A stretch of DNA of 60,804 nt from an uncultured beta proteobacterium (GTDB lineage Bacteria; Pseudomonadota; Gammaproteobacteria; Burkholderiales; SG8-41), in NCBI GenBank assembly GCA_903913965.1, contig CAIWNB010000399.1, forward strand, positions 1-60,804, in the 5' to 3' direction. Below, one piece after another: positions 9,475 to 19,273 of the stretch. Both the position numbers and the translations under genes were made by a program. The notes beneath the pieces are model-generated. The model made no database searches. It was not told the DNA's origin and saw only the letters and a list, made by a program, of their open reading frames with translations. Every line of letters begins with the position of its first letter. Positions within the stretch are counted from its first letter, which is position 1.

Positions 9475-10398
9475 TCAGGACTTGGCCGGTATTGCTTCCG
9501 CTTTTAATCCGACCAGCAACACGCCGGCTAGCACCAGCACGGCGCCGGCGATCTGTATCGTCGTCACCGGTTCGTTGAGTATCAGCCAGCCAAAATAGAT
9601 TGTGATGATGGGCCCGACTGCGCTGATCATTGAGACCTGGCTCGCCCCGATGCGTTTGACGCCCTCGGCCATCAGCCAGATCGGCAGTACCGTCGAGACC
9701 AGAGCCATGGTGAGTGACAGCCAGTAGACCTTGGCGGGCTGCACCAGCCCAGCCACGCCGTGACCGATGAAAAACTGGCCGGTGGCAAATCCGCAGGCAA
9801 TGATCGAAGCGTAACCGGTGAAGCGCGCCGCCCCCAATCGCGGAATCACCGCGCCGCTGCCGATCAGGTAACAGGCGTAGGCCAGCGCGCTCAGAAATAC
9901 CAATCCGCTGCCCAGCATGATGGTCTGCGGGTCCTGCGCGAGCGTGAGGTTGCTGGCAAAGACCAGCGCAATGCCGCCGTAACTGAGGACGATGGAAATC
10001 ACGTGATGGCGGCGCACCTGCGTTTTGAATAAAAACGCGGAAAGCAGCACGACGATGGTCGGTTGCAGAAAAAGTATCAGGCGTTCGAGACCGGCTGAAA
10101 TGTATTGCAGCCCGAGAAAATCAAAATAGCTCGACAGGTAGTATCCGATGAAGCCGAGTGCCGTTAGATTGCGCCAGTCGCGTGCGCTGAGGTTGCGCGC
10201 GCCGCCGCCAGCCATCCACGCCATCAGCAGAAAGAAAGGCAGCGAAAACAACAGGCGCAGGGCGAGCAGCGTTTCGGCGTCGATCGAGAATTCCGCATAG
10301 AGAACCTTGATCAGGATCGCCTTGAAAGCGAAGCCGGTTGCGGCAATCAGAACCAGTAATGGACCAATCAGGCGATGAGCAGGCGCGGAGTTGGGCAT
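9475..10398 (-). CDS. DMT-superfamily (EamA) permease
   Basis: The 307-residue protein has about ten predicted membrane segments in two repeated EamA halves, the classic drug/metabolite transporter layout. The second half contains YGGIALVFASN and a C-terminal segment ending LVLAGVLLVGLKAEA. Members export amino acids, metabolites or drugs across the inner membrane; the substrate cannot be inferred. It lies 3 bases downstream of the herA-like gene on the same strand, so the two are probably cotranscribed. Confidence 0.9.
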   Translation of the reverse strand: MPNSAPAHRLIGPLLVLIAATGFAFKAILIKVLYAEFSIDAETLLALRLLFSLPFFLLMAWMAGGGARNLSARDWRNLTALGFIGYYLSSYFDFLGLQYISAGLERLILFLQPTIVVLLSAFLFKTQVRRHHVISIVLSYGGIALVFASNLTLAQDPQTIMLGSGLVFLSALAYACYLIGSGAVIPRLGAARFTGYASIIACGFATGQFFIGHGVAGLVQPAKVYWLSLTMALVSTVLPIWLMAEGVKRIGASQVSMISAVGPIITIYFGWLILNEPVTTIQIAGAVLVLAGVLLVGLKAEAIPAKS

Positions 10399-10401
10399 GC
10401 C

Positions 10402-11928
10402 TTAGCGCTTGCGGCCGCCGCCGAGCAGGCTGCCCAGCACGCCGCGAACAATTTCACGGCCAACCTGTGAGCCGATACTGCGCATCGCACTTTTCGCCAC
10501 CGCATCGATGAGGCCGGGTTGCCGTCCGCCACGCGGGCCAGTGCTGCCGAGCAAGACGTTGCCGAGGACGCCGCCCAGTGCGCCGATCAAGCCGCCGTTG
10601 TTATCGTTGGTGCCGGGGTTTGTTGGTGCGGCGACCGTGCCGGATTGCGATTCGGCGGTGCGTCCCTTGAGTTTTTCGTAGGCTGATTCGCGGTCGATCG
10701 CCGTTTCGTAATGGCCGTAGATCACCGAGGCCTTGATGATGGCGGTGCGTTCAGCTTCGCTAAGCGGTCCGATGCGCGTGGCGGGCGGGAAAATCGCGGC
10801 GCGTTCAACCATTGATGGCCGGCCCTTCTCGTCGAGCAGCGAGATCAACGCTTCGCCCACCGATAGCTCGGTGATCGCTGTTTCAGTATTCACCGCCGGA
10901 TTGGCGCGCATGGTTTGCGCGGCCGACTTGACCGCCTTCTGGTCGCGTGGCGTGAAGGCGCGCAGGGCGTGTTGCACACGGTTGCCGAGCTGGCCCAGTA
11001 CGGTATCTGGAATGTCGAGCGGGTTCTGGGTGACGAAATAGATACCCACGCCTTTGGAGCGGATCAGACGCACCACTTGCTCGATTTTGTCGAGCAGGGG
11101 TTTGGGCGCTTCGTTAAAGAGCAGATGCGCCTCGTCAAAAAAGAACACCAGCTTGGGTTTTTCGAGGTCCCCGACCTCGGGCAAGTGCTCGAACAGTTCG
11201 GCCAGCAGCCACAGCAGAAAGATCGAATACAGCTTGGGTGCGTTCATGAGGCGGTCGGCAGCCAGAATGTTGATGACACCGCGACCCTTGTTGTCGGTCT
11301 GCATAAGGTCGTTGATATCGAGCATCGGTTCGCCGAAAAAAGCGTCGCCGCCCTGTTGCTCGACTTCCAGTAGCGCACGCTGGATGGCGCCGATCGAGGC
11401 CGCCGACACGTTGCCGTATTCGGTAGTGAATTCCTTCGCGTTGTCGCCGATGTGCTGCAACATCGCGCGCAGATCCTTGGCGTCGAGCAGCAGCAGGCCG
11501 TGATCGTCGGCGATCTTGAACACCAGCGAGAGCACGCCTTGTTGCGTGTCGTTAAGGTTGAAGAGGCGCCCGAGCAGCAGCGGGCCCATGTCCGAGACCG
11601 TGGCACGCACCGGATGCCCGGCCTTGCCGTAGACATCCCAGAACACGGTCGGGCAGGCGCTCCATTGCGGTTCGTCCAGATGGAGCGCGGCGAGTCGTTC
11701 TTTCATCTTCGGCGAGCTGGCGCCGGCGGCGGCCAGCCCAGAGAGATCGCCTTTCACGTCCGCCATAAACACCGGCACGCCGATCGCCGAAAAGCGCTCG
11801 GCCAGCACCTGCAGGGTGACGGTCTTTCCGGTGCCAGTGGCGCCGGCGATCAGGCCGTGACGGTTGGCGAGTGCGGGCAGCAGGGCGATCTCGCTCTTTG
11901 AGCGGGCGATGACGAGTGGTTCGGACAT
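10402..11928 (-). CDS. HerA-like ATPase, DUF853 (YjgR-type)
   Basis: The 508-residue P-loop protein has Walker A GATGTGKT at residues 29-36, [11 protein letters not shown] just after (typical HerA/FtsK superfamily), and Walker [12 protein letters not shown] near residue 262. The C-terminal 90 residues are glycine-rich and of low complexity ([20 protein letters not shown]). This matches the DUF853/YjgR group of helicase-HerA-like proteins, which have no established function. It is divergent from yebC across a 128-base AT-richer gap that probably holds both promoters. Confidence 0.9.
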   Translation of the reverse strand: MSEPLVIARSKSEIALLPALANRHGLIAGATGTGKTVTLQVLAERFSAIGVPVFMADVKGDLSGLAAAGASSPKMKERLAALHLDEPQWSACPTVFWDVYGKAGHPVRATVSDMGPLLLGRLFNLNDTQQGVLSLVFKIADDHGLLLLDAKDLRAMLQHIGDNAKEFTTEYGNVSAASIGAIQRALLEVEQQGGDAFFGEPMLDINDLMQTDNKGRGVINILAADRLMNAPKLYSIFLLWLLAELFEHLPEVGDLEKPKLVFFFDEAHLLFNEAPKPLLDKIEQVVRLIRSKGVGIYFVTQNPLDIPDTVLGQLGNRVQHALRAFTPRDQKAVKSAAQTMRANPAVNTETAITELSVGEALISLLDEKGRPSMVERAAIFPPATRIGPLSEAERTAIIKASVIYGHYETAIDRESAYEKLKGRTAESQSGTVAAPTNPGTNDNNGGLIGALGGVLGNVLLGSTGPRGGRQPGLIDAVAKSAMRSIGSQVGREIVRGVLGSLLGGGRKR

Positions 11929-12056
11929 GGCGGCTCCGGGCGAGGGGTATGTTAAAATTTCAATTATATCAGCGCGATATTGCGGACATTCGTGGCGGAC
12001 TTCCGCCGACTTGTCCGGCCGCGCGTATCTTCACGTTCAGACGAGCAGAGGTTGCA

Positions 12057-12785
12057 ATGGCCGGTCACAGTAAATGGGCGAACATCCAGCATCGCAAAGG
12101 CAAACAGGATGCCAAGCGCGGCAAAATTTTTACGCGCTTGATCAAGGAAATCACCGTTGCCGCGCGCATGGGCGGCGGTGACGCCAATGGCAATCCGCGC
12201 CTGCGCCTGGCGATGGATAAGGCCTACGAAAACAACATGCCGAAGGATAACGTCGAGCGCGCGATCAAACGCGGCACTGGCGACCTTGACGGCGTGAACT
12301 ACGAAGAGATTCGTTATGAAGGCTATGGCATTGCTGGTGCCGCGGTGATGGTCGATTGCATGACCGACAATCGCACGCGCACGGTGGCCGATGTGCGGCA
12401 TGCCTTCGCGAAATACGGCGGCAATATGGGCACCGACGGTTCTGTGGCTTTTCTCTTCAAGCATTGCGGGCAGATGATGTTCGCCCCCGGCACCAACGAG
12501 GATAAGCTGATGGAAGCCGCGCTTGATGGCGGCGCCGAGGATGTGATCGCCAACGACGATGGCAGCTTCGAAGTCATAACCGCCCCTTATGAGTTGTCGA
12601 AAGTGAAGGCCGCGCTGGAGCAGGCGGGCTTCAAGCCGGAGATGGCGGAAGTGACGATGAAGCCGGGCACCGAGACCGAACTCAAAGGTGATGATGCGGC
12701 GAAAATGCAGCGCCTGCTCGATGCGCTCGAAGTGATTGACGACGTGCAGGATGTTTATACGACTGCGCTGATGGAGAGCGCGTGA
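12057..12785 (+). CDS. yebC: YebC/PmpR-family regulatory protein
   Basis: YebC-family proteins are reported both as DNA-binding regulators and, more recently, as factors relieving ribosome stalling at proline-rich sequences. The 242-residue protein starts [20 protein letters not shown], the family hallmark, at ATG 12057; the frame is open upstream to 11916 but that N-terminus lacks family resemblance. Later motifs include RIRYEGYG-like [15 protein letters not shown] and [12 protein letters not shown]. Its stop overlaps the ruvC GTG by 4 bases, the usual yebC-ruvC coupling. Confidence 0.95.
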   Translation: MAGHSKWANIQHRKGKQDAKRGKIFTRLIKEITVAARMGGGDANGNPRLRLAMDKAYENNMPKDNVERAIKRGTGDLDGVNYEEIRYEGYGIAGAAVMVDCMTDNRTRTVADVRHAFAKYGGNMGTDGSVAFLFKHCGQMMFAPGTNEDKLMEAALDGGAEDVIANDDGSFEVITAPYELSKVKAALEQAGFKPEMAEVTMKPGTETELKGDDAAKMQRLLDALEVIDDVQDVYTTALMESA

Positions 12786-13339
12786 CGGCGACCGCCCCAC
12801 GCGTTCGCATTCTAGGCATCGACCCCGGCCTGCGTATCACAGGCTTTGGCATCATCGACAAAACCGGCAACACCCTTGATTACGTCACCAGCGGCTGTAT
12901 TAAAACGCGCGCTGAAGACGGACTCGCGCAGCGCCTGAAAACCATCCTCGATGGTCTCGGTGAAGTGATCACCGCCAACCGGCCCGAACAGGTGGCGATC
13001 GAAAAAGTTTTCGTCAACAGCAATCCCCAATCGACACTGCTGCTCGGGCAGGCGCGTGGCACGGCGATTTGCGCGGCGGTCTTGCAATCATTGATGGTGA
13101 GCGAATACACCGCGCTGCAAATCAAGCAGGCGGTGGTGGGCAATGGGCATGCTGCCAAGGAGCAGGTGCAGGACATGGTCAAGCGCCTGTTGCGATTGGG
13201 CGGAGACCCCAGCGCCGACGCCGCCGACGCGCTGGCCTGCGCGATTTGTCATGCGCATGGCGGCCAAGGCTACGGTCAACTCGCCACCGCCGGTTATCGT
13301 ATGCGGCGCGGTCGTCTGATCGGCCCGGGGCCGGCGTGA
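12782..13339 (+). CDS. ruvC: Crossover junction endodeoxyribonuclease RuvC
   Basis: RuvC resolves Holliday junctions by paired nicks together with RuvAB. The 185-residue protein has the RNase H-like catalytic acids in [14 protein letters not shown] (Asp near residue 12), [15 protein letters not shown], and the C-terminal [12 protein letters not shown]. It begins at GTG overlapping the yebC stop and ends in a 4-base GTGA overlap with the prenyltransferase gene, so all are read as a coupled series. Confidence 0.97.
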   Translation: MTATAPRVRILGIDPGLRITGFGIIDKTGNTLDYVTSGCIKTRAEDGLAQRLKTILDGLGEVITANRPEQVAIEKVFVNSNPQSTLLLGQARGTAICAAVLQSLMVSEYTALQIKQAVVGNGHAAKEQVQDMVKRLLRLGGDPSADAADALACAICHAHGGQGYGQLATAGYRMRRGRLIGPGPA

Positions 13340-14283
13340 CGCGACCCTCGGAGCCAACTCCCGAGGCATTGCGTAACCCGCTGCTGCGCTACGGGCTGGC
13401 AACACGCCCGCCGTTTTTGCTGGTGACGCTGATCGGTGCGCTGATTGGTTTTGCCACCGCATATGCGGATGGCGCGCCGGCACAACCGCTGGCCGCAGTT
13501 TGTGCCTTGTTGCTGGGCCTGATCCTGCATGGCGCGGTCAATGTGCTCAACGACTATTACGATGCCCTGAACGGCACCGATACGATCAACACCGCGCGTG
13601 TTTTTCCGTTTACGGGGGGCAGCCGCTTTATCCAGAACGGCGTGTTGAGCGTGTCGCAAACCGCGTTGTATGGATGGCTATTACTCGCGGTTGCGGTGGC
13701 CGGGGGATTGGTGTTGACCACCTACGCCGGCGGGGGACTGATTGCGATCGGCCTGCCCGGCGTGCTGATCGGCTGGGCCTATTCGGCGCCGCCGCTGGCG
13801 CTTAACAGCCGCGGCTTTGGCGAACCCTGTGTTGCCGCTGGCTTTGTGCTGGTCGTGGCGGGTGCCGATTTTGTATTGCGCCATGCCTTGAGCGTCGTGC
13901 CGCTGGTGGCAGCCGCTTCGTTTGCCCTGCTGGTGACTAATGTGCTCTATATCAACCAGTTTCCCGATCGCGATGCCGATATGAAGGTCGGCAAGCATCA
14001 TTGGGTGGTGCGGCTGGGCACACGCCGTGCCGTCCGCGGTTATCATCTTATCGCCGGGCTTGCTTACGCGTGGCTGCTGGCGGCGGTTTTATCAGGCGCG
14101 TTGCCAATGTTGGTGTTATCGGCGCTAGCGGCGGCACCATTTTCGTTGGCGGCGGCCCGCCGTCTGGCGCGCGATGCGGAACAACCGGAACGGCTCGCGC
14201 CGGCGATCAGGCTGACGATTGCTGCAGCGGTGCTGCATGGCGCTTTGCTGGCGTTGGCGATATTTCTACGGGGACACACATGA
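13336..14283 (+). CDS. UbiA-family membrane prenyltransferase (MenA-like)
   Basis: UbiA-type enzymes attach polyprenyl chains to aromatic acceptors in the inner membrane. This 315-residue protein has seven to nine hydrophobic segments and both acidic motifs: [14 protein letters not shown] (about residue 68) and [14 protein letters not shown] (about 209). The second is closer to MenA (dihydroxynaphthoate prenyltransferase) than to UbiA of ubiquinone synthesis. It starts at GTG 13336, overlapping ruvC by 4 bases, and its stop overlaps ruvA by 4 bases, so it is embedded in the ruv operon. The acceptor is unknown; a MenB/BadI-like gene lies 44 kb away in this window. Confidence 0.88.
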   Translation: MTRPSEPTPEALRNPLLRYGLATRPPFLLVTLIGALIGFATAYADGAPAQPLAAVCALLLGLILHGAVNVLNDYYDALNGTDTINTARVFPFTGGSRFIQNGVLSVSQTALYGWLLLAVAVAGGLVLTTYAGGGLIAIGLPGVLIGWAYSAPPLALNSRGFGEPCVAAGFVLVVAGADFVLRHALSVVPLVAAASFALLVTNVLYINQFPDRDADMKVGKHHWVVRLGTRRAVRGYHLIAGLAYAWLLAAVLSGALPMLVLSALAAAPFSLAAARRLARDAEQPERLAPAIRLTIAAAVLHGALLALAIFLRGHT

Positions 14284-14849
14284 TCGGTCGTATCAGCGGG
14301 CGCTTGCTGGAAAAAAATCCGCCACAGGTGGTGGTGGACGTGCACGGAATCGGCTATGAAATCGATGTCTCGATGGGCACTTTCTATCAGCTGCCCGCCA
14401 TCGGACAGGAGGTGGCGCTCTACACGCATTTTGTGGTGCGTGAAGACGCCCAGTTGCTCTATGGTTTTGCCACCGAAGACGAGCGCCGGGTGTTCCGCCA
14501 GTTGCTGAAAATTTCCGGCGTCGGCGCGCGTACCTCACTGTCAGTGCTCTCGGGTATGAGCATCGCCGACTTGCACGACGCGGTCAGCGCACAGGATAGC
14601 GGTCGTTTGGTGCGGGTGCCGGGCATCGGTAAAAAAACCGCTGAACGCCTCTTGCTGGAATTAAAAGACAAGCTGGATGTGACGGTGTTGCCGCGTAGCG
14701 GCGGCGAACATGGCGGCGACATTCTCAATGCGCTGCTGGCGCTCGGCTACAATGACAAGGAGGCATCGTGGGCGGCGAAACAACTGCCCGGCGGTGTTGC
14801 CGTCGCCGAAGGCATACGCCAGGCGCTCAAGTTGTTGTCGAAGGGCTAG
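14280..14849 (+). CDS. ruvA: Holliday junction branch migration protein RuvA
   Basis: RuvA binds the four-way junction and loads RuvB. The 189-residue protein starts [15 protein letters not shown] (oligonucleotide-binding domain). It has the two helix-hairpin-helix motifs [17 protein letters not shown] and [20 protein letters not shown], and a C-terminal RuvB-binding domain ending in [11 protein letters not shown] 14280 overlaps the preceding stop by 4 bases. Length and motifs are normal. Confidence 0.97.
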   Translation: MIGRISGRLLEKNPPQVVVDVHGIGYEIDVSMGTFYQLPAIGQEVALYTHFVVREDAQLLYGFATEDERRVFRQLLKISGVGARTSLSVLSGMSIADLHDAVSAQDSGRLVRVPGIGKKTAERLLLELKDKLDVTVLPRSGGEHGGDILNALLALGYNDKEASWAAKQLPGGVAVAEGIRQALKLLSKG

Positions 14850-14864
14850 GAAGCATAAAAACCC

Positions 14865-15926
14865 ATGGTGATAGAAACCGACCGCCTGATTTCCGCCGCC
14901 CCCGTCTCTCCTCAGGAAGAGGCGTTCGAGCGTGCATTGCGTCCGAAGGCGCTCGACGAATATGTCGGCCAGAAGAAAATTCGCGCCCAGCTCGAAATCT
15001 TTATCGAAGCGGCGCGCCGGCGCAAGGAACCGCTCGATCACGTCTTGTTGTTCGGGCCACCTGGACTCGGCAAAACCACGCTCGCCCATATCATCGCGCG
15101 TGAAATGGGCGTGAGTCTGCGCCAGACCTCGGGCCCGGTGCTCGAACGTGCCGGTGATCTGGCGGCGATGCTGACCAATTTGCAGCCCAATGATGTTTTG
15201 TTTATCGACGAGATTCACCGTCTGTCGCCAGTGGTCGAGGAGATACTCTATCCGGCGCTGGAGGATTTTCAGCTCGATATCATGATCGGCGAGGGGCCGG
15301 CGGCGCGCTCGGTCAAACTCGATCTGCCGCCGTTTACGTTGATTGGTGCCACCACCCGTGCCGGCATGCTGACCAATCCATTGCGTGATCGCTTCGGTAT
15401 CGTCGCACGGCTTGAGTTTTATACGAATGAAGAACTAACGCAGATCGTGCAGCGTTCGGCGCGCCTGCTGGAAATCGAGACCAGCCCCGAGGGCGCGGGT
15501 GAAATCGCCAGCCGTTCGCGCGCCACGCCGCGTATCTCCAACCGGTTGTTGCGACGGGTGCGCGATTACGCCGAGGTCAAGGCCGACGGCAAGGTGACGC
15601 GCGAAGTGGCCGATGCCGCGTTGAAAATGCTCGATGTCGATCCGCTCGGCCTGGATGTGATGGACCGCAAGCTGCTGCTCGCGGTGATCGAAAAATTTGC
15701 CGGCGGGCCGGTCGGTGTCGACAACCTGGCCGCTGCGCTGAGTGAAGAGCGCGACACCATCGAGGACGTGCTCGAACCTTATCTGATCCAGCAGGGTTAT
15801 CTGCAGCGCACACCGCGCGGGCGGATAGCCACGGCGAGCGCCTATCGTCACTTCGGTCTTGCCGCGCCGCGTGGCGGTGCCAATGCCGAACTATGGGATG
15901 GCGAACCGCCTGCGGTTGTGCCCTGA
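14865..15926 (+). CDS. ruvB: Holliday junction DNA helicase RuvB
   Basis: RuvB is the hexameric AAA+ motor of branch migration. The 353-residue protein has Walker [14 protein letters not shown] (about residue 64), Walker [13 protein letters not shown] (about 112), sensor [18 protein letters not shown], and the C-terminal winged helix with [16 protein letters not shown]. It lies 15 bases after ruvA. The order ruvC-(prenyltransferase)-ruvA-ruvB is otherwise the standard betaproteobacterial one. Confidence 0.98.
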   Translation: MVIETDRLISAAPVSPQEEAFERALRPKALDEYVGQKKIRAQLEIFIEAARRRKEPLDHVLLFGPPGLGKTTLAHIIAREMGVSLRQTSGPVLERAGDLAAMLTNLQPNDVLFIDEIHRLSPVVEEILYPALEDFQLDIMIGEGPAARSVKLDLPPFTLIGATTRAGMLTNPLRDRFGIVARLEFYTNEELTQIVQRSARLLEIETSPEGAGEIASRSRATPRISNRLLRRVRDYAEVKADGKVTREVADAALKMLDVDPLGLDVMDRKLLLAVIEKFAGGPVGVDNLAAALSEERDTIEDVLEPYLIQQGYLQRTPRGRIATASAYRHFGLAAPRGGANAELWDGEPPAVVP

Positions 15927-15954
15927 ACCTGCAGAAATCGCGCGGGCGGCAACC

Positions 15955-17610
15955 ATGATGTACCAGATCGAAGTCACTACTCACTGCAACTTCGAATGCT
16001 TTTACTGCGCCGGCCGCGCCATGCCGCAGCGGCATATGCCGTGGGATCTCTTTAAAAGCATTATCGACGGTATTCCCTCAGGGCAGCACATGGTCTCGCT
16101 GCAGGGCGAAGGCGAGCCGACCACGCATCCAAAGTTCCGTGAAATGGCCGAGGCGGTGAGCGCGCGCAGTCTGGTCCCCTTTACGATCACTAACGGTGCG
16201 CAAATCGATGCGGACTGGATGGCCTCAACCTTTCCGAGCATTGGCGTCTCTATTGACACGCTGGATGCTGCTGAAGCTGAACGCATCGGCCGGCACAAAC
16301 TAGACCGAGTGCTGAAAAATCTCGAAGCCCTTGATGCGCGCATGGGGCCGAAGCGAATCCGCATCATGAGTGTCAACTATGGCCAGTCGCTGGATGCAGT
16401 GCGTGAATTTGTGCGCGCCCGCGGCTATCGCCATAGCGTACAGTCGTTGCAGACCAAACCCGACTACGCGCATCGTTATCCCGCGGCGTTTGATGCGCCG
16501 CCGCCGCGTTATACCTACCGTTGCCGCTACCTCGAACGCCCTCTGAAGCGTTATTACGACATCGAAGGCCGCGAATATCCCTGCTGCTTTATCAAGGATG
16601 CGCGTTTGCACGAGCCTATCGCCGCCATGCAGGAAAAAATGGCGGCTGGTGAAATTCCGCCGGCTTGTACGGGTTGTCGCGAGGTGCTCACCGCAGGTAG
16701 CCTGCCGATACCGCGGCTGGCTGCGGTCGCGCGGTCTGCTACGGACGTCACCGACACTGGTGACGCCGTGCCCGAACTCAGCATCATTACGACGTGCAAG
16801 GGGCGCCTCGCCCATCTCAAACAGACGCTACCTGCGATGGTGGCGCAGGCGGATACCGAGGTGATCGTGGTTGATTACGCTTGCCCGGAAGGCACGGCTG
16901 ATTGGGTTGCGGCAACTTTTCCGCAGGTGCGCGTGGTGCGTATTGAGCGTGCGCCGTTTTTCAACGTGGCACGCGCACGCAATTCGGGTGCCGCGCAGGC
17001 ACACGGACGCTGGTTGTGTTTTGTGGATGCCGATATTCTTCTCGCTGCGGATTTTGCGGTGCGTGTGCGGCCTCTTTTGCAGAACGACGCTTTTCATGTA
17101 TTTGCCAATCCGCAGCCGGCGGTGTTGGGTGCGGTGGTTTGCCGGCCGGCGGATTTTACGGCGATCGGCGGTTATGACGATGTGATCGAGGGTTACGGCA
17201 CCGAAGACCGCGATCTCTATCTGCGCTTACTCGCGCATGGCCGGCGGAGTGAACAGTTGCCGGGGGATATTGTGCAGGCGCTCTCTCACGATCGCGCTGC
17301 CAGTGTGCGTTATTACGAACTCAAGGATCACACGCTCAGCCAGCGCATCAACGCCACCTATGTTCAGATCAAACAGGATCTGGCCCGCCAGTTCGGGGCC
17401 CATTTTCTTGGCGTCGATACGCGCAGGACAATTTATGCCGAGGTCGGGCGCGCCTTTCGGCAGGCCGCCGCGTCCGGGCGGCCTGCAACTCGCGTTGAAA
17501 TCACTTTGCCGGCCGCTCTCGACGTGCGCCTTTTCGACTGGCAGATGACGCGGGTATGGACCTACCTGCTGAATCCTTTGCCGCCGCCACTGCGCGTGCC
17601 CGAAGAATAG
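15955..17610 (+). CDS. Radical SAM / GT2 glycosyltransferase fusion protein
   Basis: This 551-residue protein joins two enzyme domains. Residues about 1-255 form a radical SAM domain with the cluster motif CNFECFYC (Cys 11, 15, 18), a GEGEPTTHP glycine-rich SAM segment, and a later CCF...CTGC cysteine group like a SPASM-type extra cluster. Residues about 272-551 form a GT2-type glycosyltransferase with ELSIITTCKGRLAHLKQTL, FFNVARARNSGA, and the acid motif CFVDADILL, followed by a galactosyltransferase-like GYGTEDRDLYLRLL. Separate proteins are the normal arrangement. Substrate and product are unknown. The frame is open from 15859 inside ruvB; ATG 15955 gives the usual distance to the first Cys. 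It lies between ruvB and ybgC. Confidence 0.82.
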   Translation: MMYQIEVTTHCNFECFYCAGRAMPQRHMPWDLFKSIIDGIPSGQHMVSLQGEGEPTTHPKFREMAEAVSARSLVPFTITNGAQIDADWMASTFPSIGVSIDTLDAAEAERIGRHKLDRVLKNLEALDARMGPKRIRIMSVNYGQSLDAVREFVRARGYRHSVQSLQTKPDYAHRYPAAFDAPPPRYTYRCRYLERPLKRYYDIEGREYPCCFIKDARLHEPIAAMQEKMAAGEIPPACTGCREVLTAGSLPIPRLAAVARSATDVTDTGDAVPELSIITTCKGRLAHLKQTLPAMVAQADTEVIVVDYACPEGTADWVAATFPQVRVVRIERAPFFNVARARNSGAAQAHGRWLCFVDADILLAADFAVRVRPLLQNDAFHVFANPQPAVLGAVVCRPADFTAIGGYDDVIEGYGTEDRDLYLRLLAHGRRSEQLPGDIVQALSHDRAASVRYYELKDHTLSQRINATYVQIKQDLARQFGAHFLGVDTRRTIYAEVGRAFRQAAASGRPATRVEITLPAALDVRLFDWQMTRVWTYLLNPLPPPLRVPEE

Positions 17611-17688
17611 TGCCGCTTGCGCGCTTGCGCGGATTGCGCGATAACCCCGTTGATATTGCATCAACGTTAATACTGCCGGACTGGAGGC

Positions 17689-18129
17689 GTGAAATTGAGT
17701 GCCCAGACATTTACGGAACAAACAAGCGTATTTCGCTGGCCGGTGCGTGTCTATTACGAAGACACCGACGCCGCCGGCGTGGTTTATTACGCGAACTATC
17801 TGAAGTTTCTCGAACGCGCGCGCACCGAATGGCTGCGTGCGGCCGGTTTCGAGCAGACGGCGTTGCGCGATGAACATGGCATCGTGTTTGTGGTGCGCGC
17901 AGTCAATATCGACTATGCGGCGCCGGCCCGTTTCAACGATGCGCTTGAAGTCACGGTGGCAGTGAATTTGGTCCGCGGTAGCGTGATCGAACTCGCGCAA
18001 ACCGTGTGTGGAGAGGCCGGTGTGTTGGTGACCGCGCTGGTCAGGGTGGTCTGTGTCAACACGCTGACATTCAGGCCCGTTAGAATACCGACGTTGATTG
18101 TCGAAAAACTCGCTGTGAGGTGCGCATGA
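17689..18129 (+). CDS. ybgC: Tol-Pal associated acyl-CoA thioesterase YbgC
   Basis: YbgC is a hotdog-fold thioesterase for short acyl-CoAs, encoded with tolQRAB. The 146 residues include the 4-hydroxybenzoyl-CoA-thioesterase-type motif YYEDTDAAGVVYYANYLKFL with the catalytic Asp, and VVRAVNIDYAAPARF. GTG 17689 is given as start. However, GGAGG at 17683-17687 sits one base from that GTG but seven bases from an in-frame TTG at 17695, so TTG may be the real start. The end overlaps tolQ by 4 bases. Confidence 0.94.
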   Translation: MKLSAQTFTEQTSVFRWPVRVYYEDTDAAGVVYYANYLKFLERARTEWLRAAGFEQTALRDEHGIVFVVRAVNIDYAAPARFNDALEVTVAVNLVRGSVIELAQTVCGEAGVLVTALVRVVCVNTLTFRPVRIPTLIVEKLAVRCA

Positions 18130-18800
18130 ATGTCACTCATGACATGTCCGTCCTGAGTCTGATCACCGGTGCGAGTGTGCTGGTGCAGCTGGTCATGGCC
18201 GGGCTGCTGATCTGTTCCTTGTTCTCCTGGTACTACATCTTCGTCAAGGTGTTCACCTTCCGGCGCGCGACGCAGCAATCCGAGCAATTCGAAAAGGATT
18301 TCTGGAGCGGCGGCGATCTCAATGAATTGTTCCAGCGTGCGGTCAATTCGCGTGAGTCGGCCGGCACCATGGAGCGGCTCTTTGAGTCGGGCTTTCGTGA
18401 ATACACCAAGCTGCGCAAACAATCAGGCCATAACATCGCCGCGGTGATGGACGGCACGCGGCGGGCAATGCGTGCCACCTATCAGCGCGAGATGGAGGGG
18501 CTGGAATCGCATTTGTCGTTCCTCGCTTCGGTCGGCTCGGTTAGCCCGTACGTGGGATTGTTCGGCACGGTGTGGGGCATCATGAATTCCTTCCGCGGGC
18601 TGGCCAATGTCGCGCAAGCGACGCTGGGTACCGTTGCGCCGGGGATCGCCGAGGCGCTGATCGCCACGGCGATGGGGCTCTTTGCGGCGATACCGGCGGT
18701 GGTGGCGTATAACCGCTTTGCCGGCGATCTGAATACCCTTGCCACCAAGTTTGATTCGTTCACGGAAGAGTTTTCCAACATCCTGCAGCGTCAGGGTTGA
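18126..18800 (+). CDS. tolQ: Tol-Pal system protein TolQ
   Basis: TolQ forms, with TolR, the proton-driven stator of the Tol-Pal envelope machine at the division site. The 224-residue protein has three membrane segments: one near residues 15-38 and two in the C-terminal half around VGLFGTVWGIMNSFRGL and ATAMGLFAAIPAVVAYNRF. These contain the conserved MotA/ExbB residues. ATG 18126 overlaps the ybgC stop by 4 bases; a GTG two codons upstream is less likely. Confidence 0.97.
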   Translation: MNVTHDMSVLSLITGASVLVQLVMAGLLICSLFSWYYIFVKVFTFRRATQQSEQFEKDFWSGGDLNELFQRAVNSRESAGTMERLFESGFREYTKLRKQSGHNIAAVMDGTRRAMRATYQREMEGLESHLSFLASVGSVSPYVGLFGTVWGIMNSFRGLANVAQATLGTVAPGIAEALIATAMGLFAAIPAVVAYNRFAGDLNTLATKFDSFTEEFSNILQRQG

Positions 18801-18827
18801 GGCAGCGATGAAACCCGGTGTCAAATC

Positions 18828-19253
18828 ATGATGATCGAGAAGCGCGGTAACCGCCGCCTGATGAACCAGATCAACGTCGTGCCGTATATCGACGTGATGC
18901 TGGTGCTCTTGGTGATTTTCATGGTGACTGCGCCGCTGACCAATCCCGGCCAGGTTGAATTGCCGTCGATCGGTAAGGCCTCCAATCCACCGGTGGCGCC
19001 GATCGAGGTCTCCATCCATACCGATCAGACGCTCTCGTTGCGTGATCGTTCGACCACGGTCGACGATCGTAAACTGTCGCGCAATGATCTGCTCGCGGCC
19101 ATCCGCCAGAAGCAGGCCAAGAACCCCGAGCAGGCCGTGGTGATCGCCGCCGACAAGGATGTGCGCTACGAGGCGGTACTCGACATCATGGATATGCTGC
19201 AGCAAAACCAGGTCAAGAAGGTCGGCTTGCTGGTCAAGCCGCGCGGCCAGTAG
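18828..19253 (+). CDS. tolR: Tol-Pal system protein TolR
   Basis: TolR is the single-span partner of TolQ. The 141-residue protein has NQINVVPYIDVMLVLLVIFM, with the proton-carrying Asp in the membrane segment, and an ExbD-like periplasmic domain ending VKKVGLLVKPRG. Between tolQ and tolR there is a seven-codon frame (ATG 18808, encoding MKPGVKS) whose TGA overlaps the tolR ATG. TolR proteins often begin with a similar short basic segment, so this could be a coupling minicistron or the trace of a shifted N-terminus. Confidence 0.96.
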   Translation: MMIEKRGNRRLMNQINVVPYIDVMLVLLVIFMVTAPLTNPGQVELPSIGKASNPPVAPIEVSIHTDQTLSLRDRSTTVDDRKLSRNDLLAAIRQKQAKNPEQAVVIAADKDVRYEAVLDIMDMLQQNQVKKVGLLVKPRGQ

Positions 19254-19273
19254 GCGGCCATACGCAACGCGGC

